DNA of 34,262 nt from Clostridia bacterium (GTDB lineage: Bacteria; Bacillota; Clostridia; Oscillospirales; Acutalibacteraceae): NCBI GenBank assembly GCA_024689165.1, contig JAILDS010000168.1:1-34262 (forward strand). Reading direction: 5' to 3'. Below are positions 1 through 9,169 of this stretch, one piece after another (position 1 is the stretch's first letter; each line of letters begins with the position of its first letter). The translations under genes were made by a program, and so were the position numbers. Under the pieces are notes generated by a model that ran no database searches, was not told the DNA's origin, and saw nothing but the letters and a program-made list of their open reading frames with translations.

Positions 1-618
1 TGAGTCGGTCAGGGCGGGGTCGAGCGTATAGGGCTCCGTGGCGATGCAGACCCTGAGCTCACCCGTTTTGTCGGCGCCCATGAAATACATCGTCGAGTAA
101 GGGGTGGCGTAGATACCGCCGACGCCGACGCTCTGAAGATATCTGCCCGTGTAGTGATAGATGGGGATGACGCAGTTTGTCGCCGCGAGCATATCGTCCG
201 CCTCGCGCAGAAGAGCGGTACGCTCCGCAGGGTCGGTTTCCGCTTTGATGCGTGCTATCAGCTCGTCGTACGCCTCCCAGCCGGAGGCGGTATCGGTCTT
301 CCCGGACGGCGCGATCGCCTCGGCGGGGTCCTCCGGCAGAGGCTCGAGCGCAACGGAGGACCTGAGCACGGCCCTCGCGTCCGCGGGTTCGATGACCCCG
401 TTGCCGTCCGCGTCCGCCGCGGTGAACTCCGGAGTGCCGGGTAAAATGGTCTCAAGGCCGACGGAAGCTCTCAGAGCGAGTCTTGCGTCAGCGGGCTCGA
501 CCGAACCGTTCCCGTCGATATCGCCGAGAAGGACGTTCGCCGCAAAAGCCCCGCATACCGGGAAAATCAAAGCAAGCGCGACGATAAGGCTCACCGCTGA
601 AACGATCTTTTTTCTCAT
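1..618 (-). CDS. Secreted dockerin-repeat protein with oligopeptide-binding (SBP_bac_5-like) segments; C-terminus lies outside the window
   Basis: Not in the ORF track because it runs off the edge. Translating down from ATG at 618 gives signal peptide MRKKIVSAVSLIVALALIFPVCGAFA, two dockerin-like repeats (GDIDGNGSVEPADARLALRASVGLE, ADADGNGVIEPADARAVLRSSVALE), then YDELIARIKAETDPAERTALLREADDMLAATNCVIPIYHYTGRY and ELRVCIATEPYTLDPALTDS. Confidence 0.85.
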   Translation of the reverse strand, partial: MRKKIVSAVSLIVALALIFPVCGAFAANVLLGDIDGNGSVEPADARLALRASVGLETILPGTPEFTAADADGNGVIEPADARAVLRSSVALEPLPEDPAEAIAPSGKTDTASGWEAYDELIARIKAETDPAERTALLREADDMLAATNCVIPIYHYTGRYLQSVGVGGIYATPYSTMYFMGADKTGELRVCIATEPYTLDPALTDS

Positions 619-687
619 GGACAAGGCCCTCCTTTTTTTCTTCCGTAAATCAGTATATCTTTTGTTTCACGCTATTGCAACAGAAAA

Positions 688-709
688 AAGCGGGCCGTGA
701 AGCCCGCTT
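688..709 (-). terminator. Intrinsic terminator downstream of the acyl-CoA ligase gene
   Basis: 8-bp stem AAGCGGGC-ttcacg-GCCCGCTT followed by TTTT on the minus strand. Confidence 0.75.
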
Positions 710-723
710 AACGCATATTTTAC

Positions 724-2415
724 TTATTTTCTGCCGGGTTCCTCGGTCAGGGCGAGGAAGTCGATCTTTTCCATCTTCGTCCTCGGGAGAGCGTCGAGTA
801 TCTCTATCTCCTTCGGACGGGAATGCTGCTCGAGCTCCGTCTCGACGATTTTTTCAAGCTTGTCGAGGCATTCCTTGCGGTCGGCGCCTTCCTTGAGAGA
901 AACGTACATCCGCATGAAGGGCTTGTCGCCGTCGTAAGCCTGGGCGCAGCATACCTCGCGGATGAAGTCCAGGCCCTCGATCTTGCCTTCGACGGTCGCA
1001 GGATAGACGTTGTAGCCCGCGATGATTATGATCCTCTTCTTCCTGCCGGACAGGAACAGGTAGCCGTCCTCGTCAAGATAGCCCATATCGCCGGTAAGGA
1101 CCCATTTTTCGCCGTTTTCGTCGATGAAGAAGCCGTCGCCCTCGACGGTCCCGTCGGGCAGATAGCCGTTCATCATGGTGGCGCCCCTGCCGCCGATCTC
1201 GCCGACCTCGCCTGCAGGGAGCTTTTTGCCGTTCTCGTCGAATACGGCAAGCTCGAGCCCCTCGAGCGCGTGACCGCAGGAATTCTTGCGGTAGTACGAA
1301 TAGTTGTTGCAGGTGCAAACCGCGCACAGCTCGGTAAGGCCCCAGCCCCTTGAGAACATCGCGCGCGAGCCGTTCTTTGCAAGGACGGAGTCGAACTCCT
1401 CGACGAATTCCTCGGAAACGAAGTCTCCGCCGCTGTCCCAGAAGAGGACGTTTTTGAGCCCCTTGTTCTCGAAGTTGTCCTCCGCGAACATCTTTTTGAA
1501 CATCAGCGGTACGCCGAGCGCCTCCACGACGTTGTACTTTTTGATGAGCTCGTTCGCCTCTCTCGCGTCGAACTTGCTCATGAGAAGGGCGCTGTAGCCG
1601 TTGCACATCGCGTAGTGCAGGCAGCCGCCGAGACCGAAGGCGTGGAAAATGGGCAGGACGGCGAGCGTGTAGCTGTTGCCGTAATCATGAGGCCTGTCCA
1701 GAAGATACAGCCCGTAAGCCAGCGAATTGAGGGCGTAGTTCGACAGCATGACCGTCTTGCTCTTGCCGGTCGTGCCGCCGCCGTGAAGGTAAACGGCGTT
1801 GTCCCGCGCCGGGAAATGCACGGTATCGACCGCCGGGAACGAGCTCTTCATGACGTCGGCGAAATAGTGGACTCTTTCGCCGGAAACGGGAACGGAGTTC
1901 TTTTTGTCGTCGGCTTTGACAAGGAGCTTCAGCGGCATGCGGACGTAGTCGCTCGTAGAGCAGACGACCGTGAACATGGAGCTGATGATATCCTCCTTGC
2001 CTTTGCAGAGCCTGTCGAGGATGAACATTCCCTTGCTGTTCGTATCGGCGAGCATCTGCCTGAGCTCCGCGGCGGGGGTCAGCGGGTGCACGATGTTCGC
2101 GATGATGCCGAGCTTGTTGAGAGCGTACAGCACCGGGAAGGCGTGCGCGCCGGTCGGAAGGAACACGGTGATGACGTCGCCTTCGCCGAAGCCCTCGTGA
2201 GCGAGGAACGCGGCGACCTTTTCAACGTCCGACCTGACCTTTTTGACCGAGGTCGCGGACTTTACGTTGACGAACGCGGTATAATCGCCGTGGTCGCGGA
2301 TGATCTTGTCGCTGCATTCGAGCATGAACTCGTACATCGTCTGATCTTCGGGCTTGGCGATGTAGTTTTCGGGACGCGGCCCGTAGCCGCTGTAATGGAT
2401 GAATTCGGAACTCAT
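724..2415 (-). CDS. AMP-dependent synthetase/ligase (acyl-CoA synthetase family)
   Basis: 563 aa; YLHGGGTTGKSKTVMLSN P-loop motif, RGWGLTE, VLTGDMGYLDEDGYLFLSGRKKRIIIIAGYNVYP adenylation motifs; GGAGG RBS. Confidence 0.9.
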   Translation of the reverse strand: MSSEFIHYSGYGPRPENYIAKPEDQTMYEFMLECSDKIIRDHGDYTAFVNVKSATSVKKVRSDVEKVAAFLAHEGFGEGDVITVFLPTGAHAFPVLYALNKLGIIANIVHPLTPAAELRQMLADTNSKGMFILDRLCKGKEDIISSMFTVVCSTSDYVRMPLKLLVKADDKKNSVPVSGERVHYFADVMKSSFPAVDTVHFPARDNAVYLHGGGTTGKSKTVMLSNYALNSLAYGLYLLDRPHDYGNSYTLAVLPIFHAFGLGGCLHYAMCNGYSALLMSKFDAREANELIKKYNVVEALGVPLMFKKMFAEDNFENKGLKNVLFWDSGGDFVSEEFVEEFDSVLAKNGSRAMFSRGWGLTELCAVCTCNNYSYYRKNSCGHALEGLELAVFDENGKKLPAGEVGEIGGRGATMMNGYLPDGTVEGDGFFIDENGEKWVLTGDMGYLDEDGYLFLSGRKKRIIIIAGYNVYPATVEGKIEGLDFIREVCCAQAYDGDKPFMRMYVSLKEGADRKECLDKLEKIVETELEQHSRPKEIEILDALPRTKMEKIDFLALTEEPGRK

Positions 2416-2586
2416 TTTTACCTCCGGCAGTTGTTCTTTGATGCGACTACTCTATAACAAACGGTATTATTAGTAAAGTGCAGACAAAACAATAACGGTG
2501 CTTTTTAAATTAATGAAAGCAGTCTGCATAAAACAATAAATCAATGTATGCACTTTTTAAATAAAAATACGCCAGCAACAATCGCC

Positions 2587-2615
2587 TTGACAAGCATCGC
2601 AAAAAATGCGATACT
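2587..2615 (+). promoter_or_regulatory. Candidate sigma-A promoter with palindrome in the spacer
   Basis: TTGACA (2587-2592), 17-nt spacer, GATACT (2610-2615); spacer carries ATCGCA-AAAAA-TGCGAT. Confidence 0.5.
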
Positions 2616-2648
2616 GTTTTAAGATTTTATAATGAAAGGGCGAACAGT

Positions 2649-3617
2649 ATGGGTATTCTCAGAACCGGAAAAATATTGGCGGGCGTCATAGGCGCCGGCT
2701 CCGCCGCCGTCGGGCTCGTTTTCTACGAGGTCATGAACCGCCGCGCAAGGGCTCCTAAGGTGATCGGCGACGCCTGGTGGAAGCTCCACAAGGCTCCCGA
2801 CGACGCCTCCGCCGTTGCGGATGAAAACGGCGAGCTCAGGGACGTCAGGGGCGAATGGTTCGACAAACAGGACCCGCAGGAGATAGATATCGTCTCCTCC
2901 CGCGGGATGAGGCTCCGCGGTTATCTCTACCCCGCAGAGGAGCATTCCGACGTATTCGTCTTCTGCGCTCACGGCTACAGGAGCACCGGCAAGAACGAGT
3001 TCAGGCAGTACGTCAAGCATTACCACGACAAGGGCTTCAACGTTCTGCTGGTCGACCATCAGGCGCACGGCGAAAGCGAGGGCACGCTCATCAGCTTCGG
3101 CTACTATGAGTCCCGGGATTCCATAGACTGGCTCAAATATCTCATCGACATCTACGGCGCTGACATCAAGATCATACTCCACGGCGTTTCAATGGGCGCC
3201 GCGACCGTTATGATGATGAGCGGCAGCGACGACCTGCCCGCCAACGTGATCTGCACGGTATCCGACTGCGGGTTCACCACCATGAAAGAGGAGTTCTCGC
3301 ACAACCTCACCGGCGCGCACGTGCCGCCCGCGCTGCTTATCCCGACGACGAACGTCTTCAACAAGGCTCTCTCCGGCTTCGATTATGAAGAGGTCAGCCC
3401 CGTTGATTCCGTAAAGCACTCAAAGGTGCCGATCCTCTTCGTACACGGCGCGAAGGACGACTTTGTGCCGACGGGGATGGTCTATTCGCTTTATGAAGCC
3501 TGCTCCGCCGAAAAGGACCTGCTTATCGTCGAGGGCGCGGACCACGCCCAGAGCTACGCCACCAACCCCGACCTTTACGACTCGAAGCTCGACGAGTTCA
3601 TAGGAAAATATCTGTGA
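2649..3617 (+). CDS. Alpha/beta hydrolase, N-terminally membrane anchored
   Basis: 322 aa; FCAHGYRSTGKNE oxyanion region, nucleophile elbow GVSMGA, late GAKDDFVP and GADHAQSY for Asp/His; hydrophobic N-terminus. Confidence 0.88.
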   Translation: MGILRTGKILAGVIGAGSAAVGLVFYEVMNRRARAPKVIGDAWWKLHKAPDDASAVADENGELRDVRGEWFDKQDPQEIDIVSSRGMRLRGYLYPAEEHSDVFVFCAHGYRSTGKNEFRQYVKHYHDKGFNVLLVDHQAHGESEGTLISFGYYESRDSIDWLKYLIDIYGADIKIILHGVSMGAATVMMMSGSDDLPANVICTVSDCGFTTMKEEFSHNLTGAHVPPALLIPTTNVFNKALSGFDYEEVSPVDSVKHSKVPILFVHGAKDDFVPTGMVYSLYEACSAEKDLLIVEGADHAQSYATNPDLYDSKLDEFIGKYL

Positions 3618-5104
3618 AAACAAAACCCGGCAGGAAAGCTCTGACCGTTCTTATCGCGGCAGCGCTCGCTCTCGCCGTGATGCTTCCCTCCCCGCGCGGT
3701 CTCGCGGCGGGGAGTTCTTCCGTTACGGTTCTTCACGCGGATTACGCCGCCAATATCTACAACAACGACTACTCGACGTTCTCTCACCCGGTCAATTCGT
3801 ACGTGTATGAGGACTCCTCCGGAACGGTCGTCTGCCAGTATATACCCGGGACCGGCTTCGTCGCCCGCGGGTTCGACGCGGAGGGAACGCAGGTCCGGCA
3901 ATTCGTCGCGGAAGAGGAGCTGTCGTACTTCGGCGGGTTCTATTGCGGCAAAAACTACAATTTCATCGTCTGGGGGCAGGCGAACAAGCGCGAGCGGAGC
4001 GACATTGAGGTGCTCAGGGTCGTCAAATACGACAAGGGCTGGGTCAGGCTTGCCGCGTGCTCCGTGCGCGGCGCGAACAGCAGCGACGTTTTCACCGCCG
4101 GCTCATGCGCCATGACCGAGGCGGAGGATGAGCTGACGATACACACCTGCCACTACATGTACGCCATCGACGGCGTGAACCATCAGGCGAACATGACCTT
4201 CGTGGTCTCCATCCCCACCATGACCTACAAGAGGGGTTTCTACGACGTCGGCAGCGTCTCCCAGAACGGCTACGTCTCGCACTCCTTCAACCAGCTCATC
4301 TCAACGGACGGCACATACATCTTCAGAGCCGACCACGGGGACGCGATGCCGCGCGCCGTCACGCTCGTCAGATCCGTTGCCGGGCAGAGCGTCACGGCAA
4401 TAGATTTCGCTCTCGTCTTCCCGATAGGCGGCAAATACAGCGCGGATCCAACGGGCGTTTCCATCGGCGGGCTCGCTCTTTCAAAAGACAACTGCCTGAT
4501 AGCCGGCGCGTCTGTCGCGCAGAACGCCCTGACCTACAACTGCAACGGGCAGAAGAACGTTTTTGTGACCGTCACGGACAAGGGCCTAAAAAGCACGAGC
4601 GTTAAATACCTGACGAACCACGCCGAGGGCTCCGCCGTCTACGTTTCGACGCCGCAGATCGCAGCTCTCGACACGGACGCTTTCGCCGTGTTCTGGGACG
4701 AGACCCCGCCCGGCGGCGGGACAAGGACCTGCGTGCAGGTCATCGACGGCAACGGCGCCGCCCTCTCCCCTATCCATTACGATACGGACATCAGGCTCAG
4801 CGACTGCCGCCCCGTGCTCACGAGCGACGGCCTGCTGACGTGGTTCGCCTCCTGGAGCATCGGCGATTCCGTACAGACGACCCTTTTCAAGCTCGCTCTG
4901 TCTTACTCCGGCGCTTCCTCCGGCGCGGGCGACGTCGATTTTGACGGCTACGTCACCGCCGGCGACGCCCGTTTCGTTCTGCGCTGCGCCATAGGGCTCG
5001 AGCTTTTTGACGAGACCCACGTCATCAAGGGCGACCTTGACGGCGACGGAGAGCTCACCGCGCAGGACGCAAGACTCGTTCTGCGCAAAGCTCTGGGCCT
5101 GTAA
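3614..5104 (+). CDS. Secreted protein with C-terminal dockerin domain; central region of unknown function
   Basis: GTG start overlaps the previous stop (GTGA); signal peptide; C-terminal repeats GDVDFDGYVTAGDARFVLRCAIGLE and GDLDGDGELTAQDARLVLRKALGL. Confidence 0.85.
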   Translation: MKTKPGRKALTVLIAAALALAVMLPSPRGLAAGSSSVTVLHADYAANIYNNDYSTFSHPVNSYVYEDSSGTVVCQYIPGTGFVARGFDAEGTQVRQFVAEEELSYFGGFYCGKNYNFIVWGQANKRERSDIEVLRVVKYDKGWVRLAACSVRGANSSDVFTAGSCAMTEAEDELTIHTCHYMYAIDGVNHQANMTFVVSIPTMTYKRGFYDVGSVSQNGYVSHSFNQLISTDGTYIFRADHGDAMPRAVTLVRSVAGQSVTAIDFALVFPIGGKYSADPTGVSIGGLALSKDNCLIAGASVAQNALTYNCNGQKNVFVTVTDKGLKSTSVKYLTNHAEGSAVYVSTPQIAALDTDAFAVFWDETPPGGGTRTCVQVIDGNGAALSPIHYDTDIRLSDCRPVLTSDGLLTWFASWSIGDSVQTTLFKLALSYSGASSGAGDVDFDGYVTAGDARFVLRCAIGLELFDETHVIKGDLDGDGELTAQDARLVLRKALGL

Positions 5105-5131
5105 CTGTCCCTGTACCTATCATAAACGTTT

Positions 5132-5163
5132 GGCTCCCGCTCCGGCAGACCGGAACGGGAGCC
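5132..5163 (+). terminator. Intrinsic terminator after the dockerin gene
   Basis: GGCTCCCG-c-TCCGG-caga-CCGGA-a-CGGGAGCC followed by TCTTTATTT. Confidence 0.75.
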
Positions 5164-5188
5164 TCTTTATTTCGCGGCGAAGCGCATG

Positions 5189-6385
5189 TCACAGAGAAAA
5201 CGGTTCAAGACTTCTTTTCAGTATCCCGTGCATACGGGCGATGGCCATGCCGTAGTTGACGACCGGCACGCCCTGCGCCGCGGCGGCGTCAAGGCGGCTG
5301 CGCATCTCGCGCTCGCCCAGCATGCAGCCCCCGCAGTGGACGATAAGGCTGTATGGCGACAGATCTTCGGGGAACCCGCGCCCGGAGGTGAACTCAAACT
5401 CCGGGCGGGCTCCGCAGAACTCTTTTATCCACCCGGGGAGCTTTACCGTGCCGATATCGTTGCACTGCCTGTGGTGAGTGCAGCCCTCCGAGATCAGGAC
5501 CCTGTCGGCGTCCGTCAGCTCCGAAAGCTTTTCGGCCCCGGCGGCAAACAGCGAAAGCTCGCCCTTGTACCGGGCGAAAAGGATGGAAAAGGACGTCAGT
5601 TTTATTTCTTCCGGCACAAGCCGCGACACAGCTCCGAACGCCTGCGAGTCCGTTATCACGAGCTCGGGTCTGACGGCGAGCGCGTCGAGAGCCCGGGAGA
5701 CCTCCGAGGGCTGACAGACCGAAAAGGTCAGGTGACGGTCGAGCAGCTCCCTCATCACCTGCTGCTGCGGCAGTATCAGCCTGCCCTTGGGCGCGCTCTC
5801 ATCTATCGGAACGACCAGCAGGGCGGAGCCGGAAGGTGACAGCAGATCGGCGACGAGCGTCCTGCGGTCCTGTTCCCACTCCCGGGCGAAATCGCCGAGG
5901 ACGCGCTTGAGCTCTTCGACCCCCTCGCCCGTCACGGCGCTTACACGGACTGTCCTGCCGCCTTTCTCATCGGCAGCGGCGGCGGACGGGGCGAGATCGG
6001 CCTTGTTTTGAGCGACGACGAAGGGCAGCCGTTTTTCCTCAAAGAGGCCGAGCAGCTCCTTTTCGGCGGGGAGCGGCTCCCTTCCCGCCTCTGTGACGAG
6101 CACGGCGATATCCGTCTCGCCGAGGGTCTTTTTCGTCCGTTCGACGCGTTTTTCGCCCAGCTCGCCGGAGTCGTCGAACCCGGCGGTGTCGATGATAACG
6201 ACGGGACCGAGCGGCAGCAGCTCCATGGCCTTCCTGACGGGGTCCGTCGTCGTGCCCGGTATGTCCGAGACGAGCGAGAGCTCCTGGGCGGTCAGGGCGT
6301 TGATAAGGCTCGACTTGCCGACGTTCATAAGCCCGAAAAAGCCGATATGTATCCTCTCTGAGGAGGGCGCGTCATTCAAACCCAT
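5189..6385 (-). CDS. hydF: [FeFe]-hydrogenase maturation GTPase HydF
   Basis: 398 aa; G1 GLMNVGKSS, DIPGTTTDPV, DTAGFDD, NKAD; C-terminal cluster ligands CTH...HCGGC; next to hydG/hydE. Confidence 0.95.
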   Translation of the reverse strand: MGLNDAPSSERIHIGFFGLMNVGKSSLINALTAQELSLVSDIPGTTTDPVRKAMELLPLGPVVIIDTAGFDDSGELGEKRVERTKKTLGETDIAVLVTEAGREPLPAEKELLGLFEEKRLPFVVAQNKADLAPSAAAADEKGGRTVRVSAVTGEGVEELKRVLGDFAREWEQDRRTLVADLLSPSGSALLVVPIDESAPKGRLILPQQQVMRELLDRHLTFSVCQPSEVSRALDALAVRPELVITDSQAFGAVSRLVPEEIKLTSFSILFARYKGELSLFAAGAEKLSELTDADRVLISEGCTHHRQCNDIGTVKLPGWIKEFCGARPEFEFTSGRGFPEDLSPYSLIVHCGGCMLGEREMRSRLDAAAAQGVPVVNYGMAIARMHGILKRSLEPFSL

Positions 6386-6388
6386 GAT

Positions 6389-7837
6389 TCAGAACCTGAA
6401 GTCCCTTCCGTTGGAATCCCTTATGTCCGCGATATGCTCGGCGCAGAGCTGCCTGACCTTTTCCTTCGGGATCTTTTCGAGCTCCTTTTTGATCAGCTCC
6501 CAGCCGAGCTCTTTCGTCTGAGCAGAGGCGTAGTCCACAAGGAACTCGGCGAGCGTCATCAGGGCGTTCGGGTGGCAGCAGTTGAGTATCTGGCCGCTCT
6601 TGCAAAGGCTCATGAACCTGTCGCCGGTCCTGCCCTCGCGGTAGCATGCGGTGCAGAATGACGGAATATGGTCGTTTTCCATAAGCCAGCGGACCACCTC
6701 GTCGAGGGTGCGCTGGTCGGAGACGTCGAACTGCTCCGTGTCGTGCGGGCGCTCCTTTTCAGCGTAACCGCCGACGGAGGTCCTCGACCCGCCGCTTATC
6801 TGCGAGATGCCGAGCTGCAGCGCCGCCCGTCTGACATTCTCGCTCTCTCTGGTGGAGATGATCATGCCCGTGTACGGCACCGCAAGGCGGATACAGGCGA
6901 TGATCTTTTCGAACATCTCGTCCGAGATCCCGCCGTCGAACGCGTCGGGATCGATATCGTCCGCCCTTTTCACCCGCGGGACGCTGATAGTGTGCGGTCC
7001 CACGCCGTGCACGGCCTCAAGATGCTCGGCGTGCATGACGAGCCCCGCGAACTCATATTTATACATTTCAAGCCCGAACAGCACGCCAAGGCCGACGTCG
7101 TCTATGCCGCCGTCCATTGCCCTGTCCATCGCCTCGGTGTGATAGTTGTAATTATGCTTGGGGCCCGTCGGGTGGAGCTTTTCATAGCTTTCCTTGTGGT
7201 ATGTCTCCTGGAAAAGGATATACGTGCCTATGCCCGCTTCCTTGAGCTTTCTGTAGTTTTCGACCGTCGTCGCGGCGATATTGACATTGACGCGCCTTAT
7301 GTCGCCGTTTTTGTGGTGGACGCCGTAAATGGTGTCTATGCACTCGAGTATATACTCTATCGGGTTGTTCACGGGGTCCTCGCCCGCCTCGATGGCGAGC
7401 CGCTTGTGGCCCATGTCCTGAAGGGCGATGACCTCGGCGCGCACCTCGTCCTGCGTGAGCTTTTTGCGCGGGATATGCTTGTTTTTCGCGTGGTACGGGC
7501 AGTAAACGCAGCCGTTGACGCAGTAATTCGACAGATACAGCGGCGCGAAAAGGACTATCCTGTTGCCGTAGTAGGCCTGCTTTATCTCTTTGGCGATCTC
7601 GAATATGCGCGCCACGCGCTCCGGGTCCTCGCAGGCAAGCAGCACGGACGCCTCTCTGTGGGTCAGCGCGGTCCCGTGCTCCGGCGCGGTCAGGTTGCCC
7701 GGACGCGCCTTTTCAAGAATGGCGTCGATGAGCTCAAGGTCGTTCTTATGCTCTTCGGCGTAGCGCAGAGTGTCTTTTATTTCTTCGTCGTTGATGAATT
7801 CGTCCGCGCAGAGGGACTTCGGGTCGTATTTATACAT
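6389..7837 (-). CDS. hydG: [FeFe]-hydrogenase maturation radical SAM tyrosine lyase HydG
   Basis: CVNGCVYC (CX3CX2C) and C-terminal CTACYREGRTGDRFMSLCKSGQILNCC auxiliary-cluster motif; ATG at 7837 with GAAAGGAATATCC RBS preferred over the tracked 7864 start. Confidence 0.95.
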   Translation of the reverse strand: MYKYDPKSLCADEFINDEEIKDTLRYAEEHKNDLELIDAILEKARPGNLTAPEHGTALTHREASVLLACEDPERVARIFEIAKEIKQAYYGNRIVLFAPLYLSNYCVNGCVYCPYHAKNKHIPRKKLTQDEVRAEVIALQDMGHKRLAIEAGEDPVNNPIEYILECIDTIYGVHHKNGDIRRVNVNIAATTVENYRKLKEAGIGTYILFQETYHKESYEKLHPTGPKHNYNYHTEAMDRAMDGGIDDVGLGVLFGLEMYKYEFAGLVMHAEHLEAVHGVGPHTISVPRVKRADDIDPDAFDGGISDEMFEKIIACIRLAVPYTGMIISTRESENVRRAALQLGISQISGGSRTSVGGYAEKERPHDTEQFDVSDQRTLDEVVRWLMENDHIPSFCTACYREGRTGDRFMSLCKSGQILNCCHPNALMTLAEFLVDYASAQTKELGWELIKKELEKIPKEKVRQLCAEHIADIRDSNGRDFRF

Positions 7838-7854
7838 GGATATTCCTTTCTCTA

Positions 7855-8916
7855 TCAGCCGCAAAACGGTTTAACGGGATCGCCCCTGTCTACGACGATC
7901 TCGCAGCCGGCGCTGCTGATCCTATCGCCGAGGCATTCCAGGCATTGAGCGGACTCTTCGCCCGTACAGATCTTGTTGTCGTAAAGCTCGTACTTCTTCC
8001 TTACCGCGATCGGCGAGAGGTTCGGCATGACCACGTTCGCGCCGTGCTCTATCCCGAGCTCGCGTCCGCGGGGATGTATCGTGCCGAGCGCGGTGGTGGC
8101 GGGCAGCAGGACCGTCGGGCAGATCACCCTGATCACGGAAAGCAGAAAGCAGGTAAGCTCCGCCGATCCCGCGGGGAAACCGGCAAAGGGCGTGTCCCTG
8201 TGCGGGATGAAGGGACCTATGCCGCACATCTCGGGTCTGAAGTCCCCGATAAAGGCGAGATCCGAGGCAAGGCATTCCGGCGTCTGGTACGGCGAGCCGA
8301 CCATCATCCCCGCTCCTACGGCAAAGCCGATCTCACGCAGGTCCTTCAGGCAGCGCAGCCTGTTGTCAAATGACATCTCCGGCGGGTGGAGCCTCGCGTA
8401 GTGCGCGGCGTCGGCGGTCTCATGCCGCAGAAGGTACCTGTCCGCCCCGGCGGCTCTCAGGCGCTCGAAGCTTTCACGGGAGCGTTCGCCCAGCGACAGC
8501 GTAACGGCGCAGTCCGGGTGCCGGCGTTTTATCTCAGCGACGGCTCCGCAGACGAACCCGTCCGTCAGAGCAGGGTCTTCCCCGCCCTGCAGTACGAAGG
8601 TTCGAAAGCCCAGCCCGTAGCCCTCGTCCGCGCAGGCGATGATCTCCTCCGCGGACAGGCGGTACCTCTCGCAGTTTTTGTTGCTCCGCCGCAGCCCGCA
8701 GTACAGGCAGTCGTTGCGGCAGCTGCTGCTGATCTCTATGAGCCCGCGAATGAAGACGCGGGCGCCGTAGACCTCGTTCCTGAGCCTTACCGCCTCGCGC
8801 CGGAGAAGCTCGCCTATGCCGGGCGTCCTGCCGTCTATGAGCGGGGCATATTCCTCGCGTTCGAGCCTGCCGTCGGCTATGAGCTTTTCGGCGAGAGCTT
8901 CCGCGGACGCGCCCAC
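7855..8916 (-). CDS. hydE: [FeFe]-hydrogenase maturation radical SAM protein HydE
   Basis: 353 aa; CRNDCLYCGLRRSN (CX3CX2C); GTG start 1 nt after upstream TGA; context with hydG/hydF. Confidence 0.93.
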   Translation of the reverse strand: MGASAEALAEKLIADGRLEREEYAPLIDGRTPGIGELLRREAVRLRNEVYGARVFIRGLIEISSSCRNDCLYCGLRRSNKNCERYRLSAEEIIACADEGYGLGFRTFVLQGGEDPALTDGFVCGAVAEIKRRHPDCAVTLSLGERSRESFERLRAAGADRYLLRHETADAAHYARLHPPEMSFDNRLRCLKDLREIGFAVGAGMMVGSPYQTPECLASDLAFIGDFRPEMCGIGPFIPHRDTPFAGFPAGSAELTCFLLSVIRVICPTVLLPATTALGTIHPRGRELGIEHGANVVMPNLSPIAVRKKYELYDNKICTGEESAQCLECLGDRISSAGCEIVVDRGDPVKPFCG

Positions 8917-8917
8917 G

Positions 8918-9169
8918 TCAGTCCTGCACGCAGGAATAGGCGGTTTTCGCGTTCACTCCGGCGAGAGCGCCGATCCTGCCGGCAAGGGCCGCGATGTCGT
9001 CCTGCGGCGCGTCTATAACGACGCTGATGATGTTCACGCCCCTCTGACGGTAAGGTATGCCCATCCTGCCGACGATATGATCGCCGTATTCGTGCAGCAG
9101 CGCGTTGAGGGCTTCGACGTCGCCGGTTTTCTCGACGATGATACTGATGACAGCGACTCTGTTTTCCAT
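8918..9169 (-). CDS. TM1266-type iron-only hydrogenase system regulator (small ACT-like protein)
   Basis: 83 aa ENRVAVISIIVEK...LLHEYGDHIVGRMGIPYRQRGVNIISVVIDA...; GGAGGATCATT RBS; first gene of the hydE-G-F operon. Confidence 0.88.
   Translation of the reverse strand: MENRVAVISIIVEKTGDVEALNALLHEYGDHIVGRMGIPYRQRGVNIISVVIDAPQDDIAALAGRIGALAGVNAKTAYSCVQD

Noticed and set aside
5101-5190. Possible short gene between the dockerin gene and hydF (ORF 5007-5255)
   Set aside because: Overlaps the dockerin C-terminus and the terminator hairpin; no RBS or motif.
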